Positions 10,008-19,916 of a DNA stretch of 64,000 bases are shown one piece after another. The position numbers and the translations under genes were made by a program. The notes under the pieces are model-generated. The model was not told where the DNA came from, ran no database searches, and saw only the letters and a program-made list of their open reading frames with translations. Origin of the DNA: G965216255 sp965216255. Lineage in GTDB: Bacteria; Bacteroidota; Rhodothermia; Rhodothermales; Bin80. The DNA lies in NCBI GenBank assembly GCA_965216255.1, contig OZ244148.1, positions 682,001 to 746,000 of the forward strand. Reading direction: 5' to 3'. Within the stretch, counting starts at the first letter, position 1; each line of letters starts with the position of its first letter.

Positions 10008-10622
10008 CTACGGGAAAAAGCGCGCCTCCAGCATGCGGCAGAGTGCGTGGTATACCGGTAAATGCAATTCCTGCACCTTAAATGTTTCCGATTCTGGGAC
10101 ATGGATACACACATCGCACAACGCGGTCAAAGCTCCGCCATCCTGCCCTGTCAGTCCGAGCGTGTGCATCCCTTTCGCGCGGGCAACCCTTAACGCATGA
10201 AGTACATTGCGTGAGTTGCCTGATGTACTTAGCCCCCATAGCACATCGCCAGCCCGGCCATATCCCAATACCTGCTGCGCGAATACGAGCTCAGGCGCTA
10301 CATCGTTGGCAAATGCCGTGGCAAGGCTTCCTGACCCTGTAAGGGCAAGAGCACGCAAGGCACCCTCCAGATGCTCCGCCAAATAGTCGTCATCCAGCCG
10401 CTTGGCCATCGCGGCCGACATCTTGCGCCGGCGCGAGAAGGATTTCATTAACTCCCCCACGATGTGCTGTGCATCAGCCGCACTGCCCCCGTTTCCGCAT
10501 AGGTACACAATGGCGTCTGCTTCGTAGCAGCGGCAAAGCAAGTCATACGCCGCCTGGACCTCTAGCCCGCAGCTGTTGAGCTGGGGATACCGTTTGAGCA
10601 GTTCTTTGAGATAGATGTTCAT
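10008..10622 (-). CDS. gmhA: D-sedoheptulose-7-phosphate isomerase
   Basis: A cytosolic SIS-domain isomerase that makes D-glycero-D-manno-heptose 7-phosphate, the first step of nucleotide-heptose synthesis. It shows the phosphate-binding CGNGGSAADAQHIVGELM block, LSTSGNSRNVLHAL, and the C-terminal ELHLPVYHALCRMLE containing the conserved His. At 204 residues it is about family length. I chose the ATG at 10622; an in-frame start at 10646 would add 8 residues. It is the last gene of the heptose cluster and is separated from gmhB by an IS21 istB remnant, so it may have lost shared transcription. No frame damage. Confidence 0.93.
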   Translation of the reverse strand: MNIYLKELLKRYPQLNSCGLEVQAAYDLLCRCYEADAIVYLCGNGGSAADAQHIVGELMKSFSRRRKMSAAMAKRLDDDYLAEHLEGALRALALTGSGSLATAFANDVAPELVFAQQVLGYGRAGDVLWGLSTSGNSRNVLHALRVARAKGMHTLGLTGQDGGALTALCDVCIHVPESETFKVQELHLPVYHALCRMLEARFFP

Positions 10623-10759
10623 ACTTGTATAATCCAGCGATATCACAGGCTAATCCAGGCGATTTCGCACCTCCATTCCGATTCATTGCGGACACCTCGC
10701 CGGGTCTGATGGAGCTGGGGTACGTGTTTATGATGGGCGTTGAGTATCAACGAAGTCAC

Positions 10760-11100
10760 GGGGCTTTTTGATGCGAGGGGCCTGGCCGTTCAGACAAGTG
10801 ATTTCGCATCGAATCGCCCTGGAGTGTAATGTGATGCGCCGTGCGCACGAGCCGTAAAAGCGTCCGCCAGGGTCGGATTGGCCATGGCCTCGAGCCAGTT
10901 GCGGACTGGCATCTGACTGGTGGCGATCGTGGAGCGTATTTGATGGCGATCATCAAGCGGTTCAAGGAGATCCTCCTGTTGTGTATCCGTAAGGCCCCAG
11001 TCATCCAGGACCAGTACGTCAAGGCAGGACCGGGCGTTAAGCAGCTTTAGTTGCCGGCCATCGCTGCGGGCCAGGGCCAGATCTTCGAGTAACCGGGGCT
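10760..11100 (-). pseudogene. istB: IS21 istB remnant (C-terminal)
   Basis: The minus frame gives RLLEDLALARSDGRQLKLL, DVLVLDDWGL (Walker B region), RSTIATSQMPVRNWLEAMAN and PTLADA. After a frame change it continues as LLRLVRTAHHITLQGDSMRN, the standard end of IstB helper ATPases. The N-terminal Walker A part and istA are absent. It fills the gap between gmhB and gmhA. Its edge abuts the gmhB stop within 2 bp, suggesting insertion or deletion right at the gene end. Confidence 0.8.
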
Positions 11101-11101
11101 G

Positions 11102-11677
11102 CTACCTAATTTTGGACTGCGGCTTTACTATTGCGGCAACGGCGGCCCCGATATCTTCCACTACGTAGTCAGCCTCGGTAGTGACCTTCTCCTGCAGGCC
11201 GTACCCCGTTTCCACAAGCATCGTCGTCATTCCCAAAAGACGCCCCGGCTTCAAGTCCGTGTTGCGGTCGCCCACCGCGTAGGAGCTGGCGGGATCGATC
11301 GGCCATTCCCTGAGTGCGCGCTCGAACAATCCCGTCCCCGGCTTGCGGTCACGGCTGCTTCGCCGGTAGGCATTGATGACGCCGCGCGGATGGTAGGGGC
11401 AATAATAAAAACCGTCGACATGTGCGCCTGACTTGGACAACTCCTTCTGCATGAAGGCATGTAGCAGGCGCACATCCTCTTCGGCGTAGCGGCCGTGCGC
11501 CACCCCCGCCTGGTTGGTGACGACGATGATCAGCCACCCGGCTTCGTTCAAGGTGCGGACGGCTTCCGGTGCCCCGGGAATCCAATTGAATTCCTCGGGC
11601 CGAAATAGATAATGGACTTCTTGGTTCAGCGTGCCGTCCCGATCCAGGAAGACGGCTCGACGTGTAACCGGCCTCAT
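11102..11677 (-). CDS. gmhB: D-glycero-D-manno-heptose 1,7-bisphosphate 7-phosphatase
   Basis: A HAD-superfamily phosphatase that removes the C7 phosphate of heptose bisphosphate in the cytosol. Visible motifs are FLDRDGTLN (nucleophile Asp), IIVVTNQAGVAHG, and the zinc-loop start YYCPYHPRG. The second half of the zinc site, normally a CxC before RKP, reads SSRDRKPGTG here and lacks both cysteines. The loop is therefore probably not a normal zinc site, though phosphatase residues remain (GDRNTDLKPG). I chose the ATG at 11677 just before the first beta strand; the open frame extends to 11758. C-terminal residues next to the istB remnant may be altered. Confidence 0.9.
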   Translation of the reverse strand: MRPVTRRAVFLDRDGTLNQEVHYLFRPEEFNWIPGAPEAVRTLNEAGWLIIVVTNQAGVAHGRYAEEDVRLLHAFMQKELSKSGAHVDGFYYCPYHPRGVINAYRRSSRDRKPGTGLFERALREWPIDPASSYAVGDRNTDLKPGRLLGMTTMLVETGYGLQEKVTTEADYVVEDIGAAVAAIVKPQSKIR

Positions 11678-11759
11678 ATACCGACCCCACCAACGGGCGG
11701 CCATACTGTTGCGCCGCGATTGGGGGGCCCGCACGGCTCGTGCACCTTCCGCGTGCACG

Positions 11760-12205
11760 CAGCGATCATGGGCGAATTACACAGCAGAAACGGGCGGTGC
11801 GCCCCGGTGGCCGTCGCGCGCGTGTCAGCGACACCCGGGGGGGTGGCACACAAAGGCGCACCATCAATCACCGACGCCGAGCTCGATCCAAAGCTGGTCG
11901 GCAGGCCCTGCGCGAATTCGCCACGGTGTGTAGCACACAGAAGGCTACGGACCGGGTAGCAATCAAACATGGGGGCACACTTCACAGCGCAGTGGATAGG
12001 ATACTCACAAGATAGTGCCTTCCGATTTTGCCGGGCGAGCCTACCACAGGATCCTGCGGCCCGGAGCTGCACCGCGGCCCTCCCTCGCGGCCGAATGGCA
12101 AGACGTTCCTCCTATATGGTGCATCCTTGGATGCTGTGCCACAGTGGTGGGCCTCTTCTTTGACCGCACCCCGCCTTGTGTGTATGCCTATGGAACAACG
12201 CCATG
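11760..12205. other. intergenic, no gene seen
   Basis: About 450 bp between hddA and gmhB. Open frames on both strands have no family motif. Its length is unusual inside an otherwise compact cluster and suggests a lost gene or an old insertion. Confidence 0.5.
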
Positions 12206-12209
12206 GCAG

Positions 12210-13250
12210 CTATCGGATCCACGTCTGTATTCCTGCGTCGGTAAAACCAAACTGGATACTTCGCAGGCCGCTGATGCTCAATTGTTCAAGTGCTCGGATT
12301 ACATGGTGCCGCCGGTTGATATCCACGAAAAAGAAAATGAAACCGCCGCCACCGGCACCCGATACCTTGCCACCGAGTGCACCCGCCTCACGTGCCGCCT
12401 CATATATCTCTTCGATGCTGGTATTGCTGATTTTGTCCGACATGCCCTTCTTGGCCGTCCATGAATCGTGCAGCAGGTTGCCAAATGCTTGGAACCGGCC
12501 TTTCAACAACAGATGTTTCATTTGGAATGCCATGGCCTTGGTCCGGTCCATAGCCGCAATGTATTCCTCTCGCCGTTGCCGATAATTGGCAATCTGGTCT
12601 TCGATGATATCGGTTGAATTTCGCTGCTGTCCGGTGAAGGCCAATACTATTGAATACTCCAGCTCGCTGATCCATTCGGGAGGCAGGCGCAGGGGGTTCA
12701 CCAAAACGTCCCCTCGGCGAAATTCCATGAAGTTGAAGCCTCCGAATGCTGCCGCGTACTGATCCTGTTTGCCCCCCTTTAGACCTAAATCCACCCTTTC
12801 GATTTGACTGGCCAGCTCGGCCATTTCGTAGCGGTTGATACCCAGTTGCAGCCATCGGTCGAAAGCTCCGACAAGCGCCACAACCATGGTCGAGGACGCG
12901 CCCAGTCCCGAGCCGGGAGGGCAGTCGGTGTGGGTGTAGAGATCGAAGCCACCGGAAATGCGGCCGGCTGCATCCAGGGAATCGATCACGCCCTTGGCCA
13001 GCATCAGATTGCCGTGAACCTCAATGTCGTGCCTATCGGAATCTATGACGAATTTGACCTCTTCTTCGTGGTCGAATGATCGGAGCCGAACGATCTTCGA
13101 ATCGTTGGGCACAATGGTAACCCATGCGTAAAGATTGATCGTCGCGTTGAGTACGTACCCTCCGCACTCATCCGAGTAAGGCGCCACATCCGTGCCGCCA
13201 CCGCCAAATGCGAGGCGCAGGGGCGCTCGGGATCGAATTGTTTTGCTCAA
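12210..13250 (-). CDS. hddA: D-glycero-alpha-D-manno-heptose 7-phosphate 1-kinase
   Basis: A 346-residue GHMP-family kinase that phosphorylates heptose 7-phosphate at C1. It has the N-terminal PLRLAFGGGGTDVAPY signature, the ATP loop PPGSGLGASSTMVVAL (about residues 112-127), and the C-terminal GKVSGAGGGGFIFFF glycine-rich motif. The alpha-type kinase points to the GDP-heptose branch rather than the ADP-heptose (HldE) branch, consistent with the hddC neighbour 60 bp upstream. Frame and length are normal. Confidence 0.93.
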   Translation of the reverse strand: MSKTIRSRAPLRLAFGGGGTDVAPYSDECGGYVLNATINLYAWVTIVPNDSKIVRLRSFDHEEEVKFVIDSDRHDIEVHGNLMLAKGVIDSLDAAGRISGGFDLYTHTDCPPGSGLGASSTMVVALVGAFDRWLQLGINRYEMAELASQIERVDLGLKGGKQDQYAAAFGGFNFMEFRRGDVLVNPLRLPPEWISELEYSIVLAFTGQQRNSTDIIEDQIANYRQRREEYIAAMDRTKAMAFQMKHLLLKGRFQAFGNLLHDSWTAKKGMSDKISNTSIEEIYEAAREAGALGGKVSGAGGGGFIFFFVDINRRHHVIRALEQLSISGLRSIQFGFTDAGIQTWIR

Positions 13251-13310
13251 AGGTCCATGGGATTGCCGTGTTGCAGACTGACGGAAGGCCCGGCATCATC
13301 GGGCGTAAAT

Positions 13311-14072
13311 TCACTTACAGACGAGAGGATCGCCCGAAAACAGCGGCAGCATGGTAGAGGCCCGCTCATGGTCTTCTGGAGTCCCGAAGTCGAGGAAGCG
13401 AGCCCGGGGAAATGGACATCCATACAGCCCTCGTCCCACCCAGGCGGGCAATATATCTCTTTCCAGCGATACCGTCCGCCCTGCGTCAATACCCGCAACG
13501 AGCTCCGGACCAAGTACGTACATCCCCGCATTGATCCAGGCACGTCCTGCCCAACCTGCCTCTTTCTCGACGAACTCACGTATCGTTCCAGCCGCCGGAT
13601 CCAGATCGACACGTCCGTATCTGCGCGGATCGGGCACGCGAACCAGCGCCAGGCTGCCCTGCGCGTGCGGCTTCGCATCGTGAAAGGCTAGAAGTTGAGC
13701 GATCGAGCCGTCGAAAACGGTATCGCCATTGATAATCAGCAGCGGATCCCCCAATCCCATCGTGTCAGCGGCCAATCGGACGGCGCCGCCGGTGCCGAGT
13801 GGCTCAGGCTCCCTGATAGACCGCACTCTCAGTTTCCACCGCACACCATCGCCCGCATAGTCGGCGACCATATTACCCAAATGCCCCGTAGCCAAGACCA
13901 CGTCGGTGACGCCCTGGCTACGCAGGTGATGCAGCAGGTACCACAAAAACGGTCTACTGTGGATGCGCACGAGCACCTTGGGACGGTCGGCAGCAAGCGA
14001 GCCCAATCTTGTGCCGAGCCCACCGCAGAGTATGATCGCCGTCGGAGAGTTAATCGAAGGTTCCGGAGCCAA
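13311..14072 (-). CDS. hddC: D-glycero-alpha-D-manno-heptose 1-phosphate guanylyltransferase
   Basis: A 253-residue nucleotidyltransferase that makes GDP-D-glycero-alpha-D-manno-heptose. The nucleotide-binding start reads ILCGGLGTRLGSLAADRPKV, followed by EPEPLGTGGA and the metal-binding LLIINGDTVFD. With gmhA, hddA and gmhB this completes the four-step GDP-heptose pathway known from S-layer glycan and some LPS or capsule synthesis. It starts 6 bp after the upstream glycosyltransferase stop, so the two are very likely cotranscribed. A general sugar-1-phosphate nucleotidyltransferase is the alternative, but the context favours HddC. Confidence 0.88.
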   Translation of the reverse strand: MAPEPSINSPTAIILCGGLGTRLGSLAADRPKVLVRIHSRPFLWYLLHHLRSQGVTDVVLATGHLGNMVADYAGDGVRWKLRVRSIREPEPLGTGGAVRLAADTMGLGDPLLIINGDTVFDGSIAQLLAFHDAKPHAQGSLALVRVPDPRRYGRVDLDPAAGTIREFVEKEAGWAGRAWINAGMYVLGPELVAGIDAGRTVSLERDILPAWVGRGLYGCPFPRARFLDFGTPEDHERASTMLPLFSGDPLVCK

Positions 14073-14078
14073 ATCGGT

Positions 14079-15218
14079 TTATGTCAGCGCCTCCACCGCC
14101 TCGTAGAGTCGATCCCAGCTGTATTCGAGCTTTTTCCGACGGACACCTCCCGTCAACCGGTCCCCCATCCCATCCGCAAAAAAGCGCACCACGGCAGCTG
14201 ACAACGCGTCGGGGTCATCGGGCGGAACTACGAGGCCGACCTTTTCGTGCGGCACCACTTCCGCGAGCCCGCCGACATCCGTGACAATCAATGGACGTTC
14301 AAATTGAAAAGCGATCTGGGCCACGCCGCTTTGCGTAGCCGTTATGTAGGGTTGTACTACGATATCGGCGGCGGAAAAATAGCGTGCAACGGCATCGTTG
14401 GAGACGTATGCCGCGTCGATCCGAACGTGATCATGCAGGCCCAAACGCTCGATCAGTGTCCGATAGGACGCTTCGTCCTCGTAGAATTCGCCGGCAACAA
14501 GCAGTTTTACATCGGGCAATGCATGGATGATGCGGGGCATACTCTGAAGCAGCACGTGTAATCCCTTATACCTCCGAATGAATCCAAAGAACAGCAACAA
14601 TCGTCCGCTTGGCGGCAAACCCAGCAACGCGCGCGCTTCACTGCGGGCCATAGCCTTTCCAAACAGGTCGTAGACGGGATGGACGACCTGACGCATTGGA
14701 GCGCTAACGCCCAATCTAACCATGTCCCGCGCGACGGTATCAGACATCACTACACACCCATGCACGGCCCGCAAGAAATAGCGCCCCAAGACGATATCGC
14801 CTGGGCGTCGCTCGTGGGGAATAGCGTTGTCCACAACCACGAGCACCTTGGCTCCTCTCCGGGCTGCGAGCCGCGCAATTGTCCCGAAGGCGGGCGCAAG
14901 GAAGGGCATCCAATACTTGAATATCAACGCATCGGGCTTCAACCGTGCGATGTATTGAGCGGCCTTGAACCAGGTCAGCGGATTGATGGTGTCAATTATG
15001 CGTACGGCTGGTAGAGGCTGCTCAACCGCGCTGGTCTCGAACTGGGTCTTACCGGGAAATAGTAATGCGGGATATTGGCGCTTGAATGTCACCGCACTAA
15101 CCTCATGCCCGCGCGCCTGCATACCCCAATACATCGTTTCCAAGAAATGAGCGATGCCGCCCCGATAAGGATGCACTGGACCGACAAAGACGAATCTTCT
15201 TGAATCTCGTGACGCCAC
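14079..15218 (-). CDS. GT4-family glycosyltransferase
   Basis: A 379-residue GT-B fold glycosyltransferase. The N-terminal acceptor domain begins FVFVGPVHPYRGGIAHFLE. The C-terminal nucleotide-sugar domain has LLLFFGFIRRYKGLHVLL (about residue 208 on) and the donor-binding stretch ATQSGVAQIAFQFERPLIVT followed by GGLAEVV. It is the first gene of the heptose cluster, so it probably transfers heptose or another sugar onto a surface glycan at the cytoplasmic membrane. The exact substrate cannot be told from sequence. Confidence 0.88.
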   Translation of the reverse strand: MASRDSRRFVFVGPVHPYRGGIAHFLETMYWGMQARGHEVSAVTFKRQYPALLFPGKTQFETSAVEQPLPAVRIIDTINPLTWFKAAQYIARLKPDALIFKYWMPFLAPAFGTIARLAARRGAKVLVVVDNAIPHERRPGDIVLGRYFLRAVHGCVVMSDTVARDMVRLGVSAPMRQVVHPVYDLFGKAMARSEARALLGLPPSGRLLLFFGFIRRYKGLHVLLQSMPRIIHALPDVKLLVAGEFYEDEASYRTLIERLGLHDHVRIDAAYVSNDAVARYFSAADIVVQPYITATQSGVAQIAFQFERPLIVTDVGGLAEVVPHEKVGLVVPPDDPDALSAAVVRFFADGMGDRLTGGVRRKKLEYSWDRLYEAVEALT

Positions 15219-15345
15219 CCGAACCTAATTCTGAAGCGTTATGGTTATGTGTCGATATCGGGGCTTCGAGGTAACGGCTCTTTGCGGTGCCCGTTCCAAG
15301 GCCTCTTCATTAGGGACTTATCGTATCTAGGTTGACAGCTTTAAC

Positions 15346-15507
15346 TCAAACCTTCTCCCGGCTGCTTTTCTTCGAGTCGGACCGGGTTGCGTGTAACGGC
15401 TTGTATGTGAGCACGGCTTTGGCGATCTGTTCGGGGCTGACTCCGGCGTAGTCCGCTTTTAGGCCGGGCGTGTATTTGTGGACCGGTTTCGATGGGCGCT
15501 TCTTCAT
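15346..15507 (-). CDS. small uncharacterised protein (53 aa)
   Basis: A short frame from ATG at 15507 to TGA at 15346 encodes a 53-residue soluble, Lys-rich protein. The central YAGVSPEQIAKAVLTY resembles the SGATPEQVAKALLRP pattern of small conserved bacterial proteins of unknown role. Support is the natural codon use and the central motif; there is no Shine-Dalgarno sequence, which is common in this phylum. It lies alone between the glycosyltransferase and the PEGA lipoprotein. Confidence 0.4.
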   Translation of the reverse strand: MKKRPSKPVHKYTPGLKADYAGVSPEQIAKAVLTYKPLHATRSDSKKSSREKV

Positions 15508-15593
15508 TGTTACGTTGCGATTTGGTGTAGAACAAGGTGGTTGTGCCCATCCAATATCCCGAGGACAACCGAGAGTGGCAAACGCAATCTGCC

Positions 15594-15968
15594 CTATTGA
15601 GCTTCAAGCACCAAATTACAGTCCGTGCGTTCTAATTCCTTCCATCCGCCCGTTATAGCATCGACTAACAAGGCAATACCTAGTCCGGATAAGGGAAACA
15701 CATCCATAACTACGATAGCGGTATTGGTGTTGGCTCGCAAAGTACAGGATGCCGTACGGTAACCGTTCTTGCTTACGCTAACGATGTGGTTCTAGTTGTT
15801 GTCGAACGGGATCTGCATGGGCGTTATGCCCATAACGTTGCTATCGACCGTAATGGTGGAACCCGGCGGGTCCGAATTAACCTGAACATCTACCGGGGCT
15901 GGCAGGATTAGGGTGCCACATCCACTTAGCACGACGGCAGCTATCGAGAGCAGGACTAGACGTGTCAT
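15594..15968 (-). pseudogene. PEGA-like lipoprotein with one in-frame TAG
   Basis: From ATG 15968 the frame encodes a lipoprotein signal (MTRLVLLSIAAVVLSGCG, lipobox VLSGC) and a PEGA-type segment (VNSDPPGSTITVDSNVMGIT). It stops at TAG 15794-15792 after FDNN. The same frame continues without another stop to 15594 as NHIVSVSKNGYRTASCTL and LLVDAITGGWKELE, the usual continuation of this small lipoprotein family. Read through, it is 124 codons with TAG at codon 59. Either a recent nonsense mutation, a sequencing error, or a suppressed amber. Confidence 0.75.
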
Positions 15969-16013
15969 GGCGGGTGGGATTTGGTTGCCGATTCCGAAAG
16001 AACGACTTGGCAC

Positions 16014-16618
16014 AACAAGTGCCGGGCCATGCCAACATCGTGCTTCGGAAGCTTACGCTCGGACGAGCGCGTGCAAAGATGCCCCGCCTATTTGCCGACG
16101 TGGACGATCAGTCCACGCATTGAACGACTGTTGTATTCGGCAGGTAACCCGACCTGGTCGAGCTTCCTAGAACTATGTTGGCAGCGGCTAAGTAATCACA
16201 GTCCATGGTTGCATGCAAGCGGGCATGATAGAATTCCCATCATGGGCTAGACCATGCTAGAAGAACATGGCTGTACATATGTGTCGCCGGAACTTCGTTG
16301 TAATGGCATACATTTATAAACCAACAACATCCCGTATTCCCACGCACCCACCATGCCCGATTTAACCGATCAGCAGCGAGGGTTCTCGATAGAAATTCCA
16401 GCTAAAGTTCGAACGCTGAAAGCGAATCTGAACGTTGCCGAGGTTCGATACGGCCTGATCCAACTGCGTATGTTTGCAGTGCCGACGGATGTGTCGTGCC
16501 TTACCACGGATTGCGGGTGCCGGTTAGGTGCTATATTGGAGCGCGTAGAGGTGGCGAATGGCTGAATTCGGAACGCTGCCATTGTTTTTTTCTAATGGCG
16601 ACAAATTAAGTCCGCCAA
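16014..16618. other. no recognised gene
   Basis: About 600 bp. A 70-codon plus-strand frame at 16353-16565 has no family resemblance, signal peptide or convincing ribosome-binding site. The rest is without open frames of interest. Confidence 0.45.
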
Positions 16619-18009
16619 TTAAAGTCCGAAGTGCAACAACTGTAGACAAGGTAGTATGCCCCTGAGTAGAGACAGAAGATAGCACAGGCAACGCGGAAAA
16701 CGAGCTTCTTCGGAGGGAGGGCGGAGCCCGACCGGAGAAGAAGCTGCTTGCTGGCCGAAGAAATTCGCGCTCCTTGACCTTTGAGGCAGCCAATGCCGAC
16801 GCGCGAGCATGGCTCTTCCCCTGCGTGTAGGCACGCATGATGTCACCCGAACATGGTACAATGGTCTATGGGTCTTTCTGGCGACGACCCGACTCAGACC
16901 ATGGACGCGGAGGCTGCCACGCCCTCTAGTGCAGGAAGGAAAACCTCCGCCGGCGTGCGGTAGGCCAAGCATCGGCGCGGACGGTTGTTCAATTGCGCTT
17001 GCACCCGCCTCACCGCTGCCGGTTCAACCGTGTGAAAGTTGGTTGCCTTCGGGAAGTACTCTCGCACCAGGCCGTTGGTGTGCTCGTTCAGACCACGCTC
17101 CCAGGAGTGGTATGGCCTCGCAAAGTAAAACGATGCGGAAAGCGCGCTGGCGATCTGCCGATGATGAGCGAACTCCTTGCCATTGTCCGCCGTGATAGTA
17201 AGTACCCGGTCCTTTACCGGACTGAGACAACCTATGATCGCATGGCGGACCCCGATCGCAACCTTTGACGCAACGTGCTCAAGAAACGTGAATTTCGAGG
17301 CGCGATCGACCATGGATACCAGTGCTCCCTGTTGTTTCGCCCCGATGATCGTATCAACCTCCCAGTCGCCTATCCGCGTCTTCTGCTCTACAATGGGATC
17401 ACGTTCGCTGATGTCTACACGGTGCGGTATCAGGCCGCGCCCAGCACCGCTCTTGTTACGCCTGTTGTACCGCTTACCACGGCGACGCAGCAGCTTGTAC
17501 AACGATCCGCCAGCCGCTCGGTCCACCCAGCTATGCCTGTAAATCCATGTGGTGCTTACCGAAACGACACCATCACGACGAAGTCGCCCCGAGACCTGCT
17601 CTGGACTCCAGTGCAGGGCGAGCTTCTCACGCACAAGAGACCACATCGCTTCAGTCATCTTCCGTGGACGCAACGATGCCTTCCTCCGCCGCCCGCTGGC
17701 CAAGCGGGTAGCCTGTTGATACCGGTAGCCCCTACCTCCGCTGTTGCGATGCAACTCCCGGCTGATCGTCGATGGCGAGCGACCCAACTGTCGCGCAATC
17801 TCGCGCAGCGAATCAGCTCGCTTCCTCAATGCGTGAATCTGGCACCTTTCCTCATAGGAAAGATGATGATAGCCCGTCGCCATTTGATACCCTCCAATGA
17901 TGTCTTAACGGAGCGTACCGGCATCATCTCGCTCACATGTAATCAGCGTGATGAATACGCGCTTGCTAGCGCGCTGTCATCCAAATCAAGTGTTGCACTT
18001 CGTTGTTAA
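16619..18009 (-). mobile_element. IS30-family element
   Basis: One complete transposase gene lies between matching ends. CGAAGTGCAACA occurs at 16627-16638, and its inverted copy at 17991-18002, near TTAA at each outer edge. The exact boundaries and target duplication could not be fixed by eye. Confidence 0.8.
16894..17883 (-). CDS. IS30-family transposase
   Basis: A 329-residue transposase. The N-terminal helix-turn-helix reads HLSYEERCQIHALRKRADSL, followed by REIARQLGRSPSTISRELHR. The DDE core has GDWEVDTIIGA (first Asp), TADNGKEFAHH (second Asp) and HSWERGLNEHTNGLVREYFP (Glu). The tail LNNRPRRCLAYRTPAEVF is typical of the family. Length and frame are intact, so the element may still be active. 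Confidence 0.95.
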   Translation of the reverse strand: MATGYHHLSYEERCQIHALRKRADSLREIARQLGRSPSTISRELHRNSGGRGYRYQQATRLASGRRRKASLRPRKMTEAMWSLVREKLALHWSPEQVSGRLRRDGVVSVSTTWIYRHSWVDRAAGGSLYKLLRRRGKRYNRRNKSGAGRGLIPHRVDISERDPIVEQKTRIGDWEVDTIIGAKQQGALVSMVDRASKFTFLEHVASKVAIGVRHAIIGCLSPVKDRVLTITADNGKEFAHHRQIASALSASFYFARPYHSWERGLNEHTNGLVREYFPKATNFHTVEPAAVRRVQAQLNNRPRRCLAYRTPAEVFLPALEGVAASASMV

Positions 18010-18173
18010 ATGGGCCTCCGAAATCTTGGGCACTGTCCCCGTATAAAGAAATGGGGGCCTACGGACTCCTTTGGAGTGAGCCGAAAGCGAACTTTAGATC
18101 ACTTGCGAAACTGATTGCTCAGCATGTCGGCAGCTTACCATCAAGCTTCGCAGAAAGAGAGGAAGCCCTTAAA

Positions 18174-18816
18174 CCCGGATTATTCACCAGCCACAAGTAC
18201 ACAGGTGTACTCAATGCAAGAGGAGCTGTCGGAAGTGGTACATTCTGTTGTAAGGCAGCAATATCTTCGTGGAGCCTGCCGCAAAGCTGGTTTTGGCGTG
18301 GATGCAGGGCAATGAGCCCCACGAATGGCCGGTTTTAGAGGCAAAGGCGTACCGTGAAGACGTACCTCTGCCATTGAATAAACCCGTTCAGTCCAGAACC
18401 GATGCTGCGCTAACGAGCGCAGCACGGCCTCATTCCAAGGTAACCCACGTCAGCTGCTGGTAGCGCCCCCAGAACTGTCGCCAGAGCGCTACGGCGCTGA
18501 AGGCTATCCGGATTTCGATATTACGTGCGTGCCGCACTATCAGCGCTCCAACCTTCAAGACCTCCTTCTGAGGTGTCTTCAAGTGCATGTGCCGTGCTCC
18601 CGGCTGCTTCATTGTGCAGCGACCCAGGTGTAGCACCTCGTACACAAGCAGGTAAAGCTGCAGCAGGACTTCATTGTGCGCCTAAAACGGCGTTTCTTCC
18701 GGCTGCGCTTCCTCTTTCCGTGGAATAGGTAGGCCCCGGTAATGGGTCTTGGAGCATGGCGACGACGACAGCGCCATGGAACAGGCTTGATTTAGTTCTC
18801 CCATGTGGGCTTCGGC
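18174..18816 (-). mobile_element. IS1380 3'-end fragment
   Basis: Closely matches 20016-20657 of the nearly full-length IS1380 copy, from the terminal CCCGGATTATTCACC to the shared TTCGGC block, where similarity stops. It encodes the transposase C-terminus (QPGARHMHLKTPQKEVLKVG ... RYQQLTWV). The 5' two thirds are absent. It lies just downstream of glpX. Confidence 0.88.
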
Positions 18817-18935
18817 TACTCAGCAGGACTCGGCCTGCTGACACCACGCAAATTGGTTGGGGCACCACGCCTCCTTCGGAGGCGCTTCTTTTCCCGGCAA
18901 CAAATACCTTGCTCCGACGCTGCCTGCCAAAGATG

Positions 18936-19916
18936 TCAGAACGGAAGCCCTCGCAGCAGGGGCCGCGCGGAAATGTGCAAGGTGTCGATGAACCGGACAA
19001 GATGCGGATCTAGCTGCATGACGATCGAGCTTGTTCGACATCCTTCGCCGAGGAAACGCACCCCCTTCATGAAAATGCCATCAGTTACACCGGTCGCGGC
19101 AAAAAGGATCTGCTTTCCAGAGGCCAGATCCGATGAAGTATAGACTCTCTGCGGATTGTCAATACCCAAGGATTGTCCTCGGGCTGCTATCTCTGGCGTA
19201 TCGATGACCAGCCGCGCGTAGATCTCTCCGCCGAGACAGCGCATCGCTGCTGCTGTAAGCACTCCCTCCGGTGCACCACCGATCCCAATAGCGGCATGAA
19301 TGCCGCTGTTGGCCACTGCCGTCCCAATGCCCGCCGTCAGGTCGCCATCGCCAAGAAGTCGAATGCGTGCGCCAGCGGCACGGATTTCCCCAATGAGAGA
19401 TTCATGTCGCTTGCGATCGAGCACTGCGACCACGAGCTCCGATATGTCTCGGCCAAGACACCTGGCAATTTCCCGCAAGTTGTCTCTCACGGGCGCATCC
19501 AGACAAACAGCGTCCTTCGACTGCGGCCCCACCACCAGCTTCTGCATATAAATGTCGGGCGCATGAAGCAAGCCGCCACGCTCGGACGCAGCCAACACGA
19601 CGATGGCCCGCGGTGCGCCCGTAGCGCAAAGGTTTGTCCCCTCCAGCGGATCGACAGCAATGTCAATATTCGGCAACTCACTCCCGCCACGGCCAACGCG
19701 CTCGCCGACATGTAGCATCGGCGCCGCGTCTCGCTCGCCCTCACCAATCACAATGCGCCCGTTGATCGGCACGTTTTCCAGTCGGGCCCGCATCTCCACC
19801 ACGGCGGCATGATCGGAATGAAACCGGTCACCGCGACCTATCGTGTGTGCGACAGCAATCGCAACTCTCTCAACGACACCCAGAAAATCCTGCGCCAGAT
19901 CGTGAGTATTAACCAA
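18936..19916 (-). CDS. glpX: class II fructose-1,6-bisphosphatase
   Basis: A 326-residue GlpX-type fructose-1,6-bisphosphatase, a cytosolic gluconeogenic enzyme. Motifs are VERVAIAVAHTIGRGD at the start, IVIGEGERDAAPML and the metal-binding VDPLEGTNLCA, LGDGDLTAG, and IGIGGAPEGVLTAAAMRCLG. The last residues after VRFIDTLHI (ARPLLRGLPF) do not look like a family end. An IS1380 fragment lies about 120 bp downstream, so the native tail may have been replaced. The core is intact and the enzyme is probably functional. Confidence 0.93.
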   Translation of the reverse strand: MVNTHDLAQDFLGVVERVAIAVAHTIGRGDRFHSDHAAVVEMRARLENVPINGRIVIGEGERDAAPMLHVGERVGRGGSELPNIDIAVDPLEGTNLCATGAPRAIVVLAASERGGLLHAPDIYMQKLVVGPQSKDAVCLDAPVRDNLREIARCLGRDISELVVAVLDRKRHESLIGEIRAAGARIRLLGDGDLTAGIGTAVANSGIHAAIGIGGAPEGVLTAAAMRCLGGEIYARLVIDTPEIAARGQSLGIDNPQRVYTSSDLASGKQILFAATGVTDGIFMKGVRFLGEGCRTSSIVMQLDPHLVRFIDTLHISARPLLRGLPF

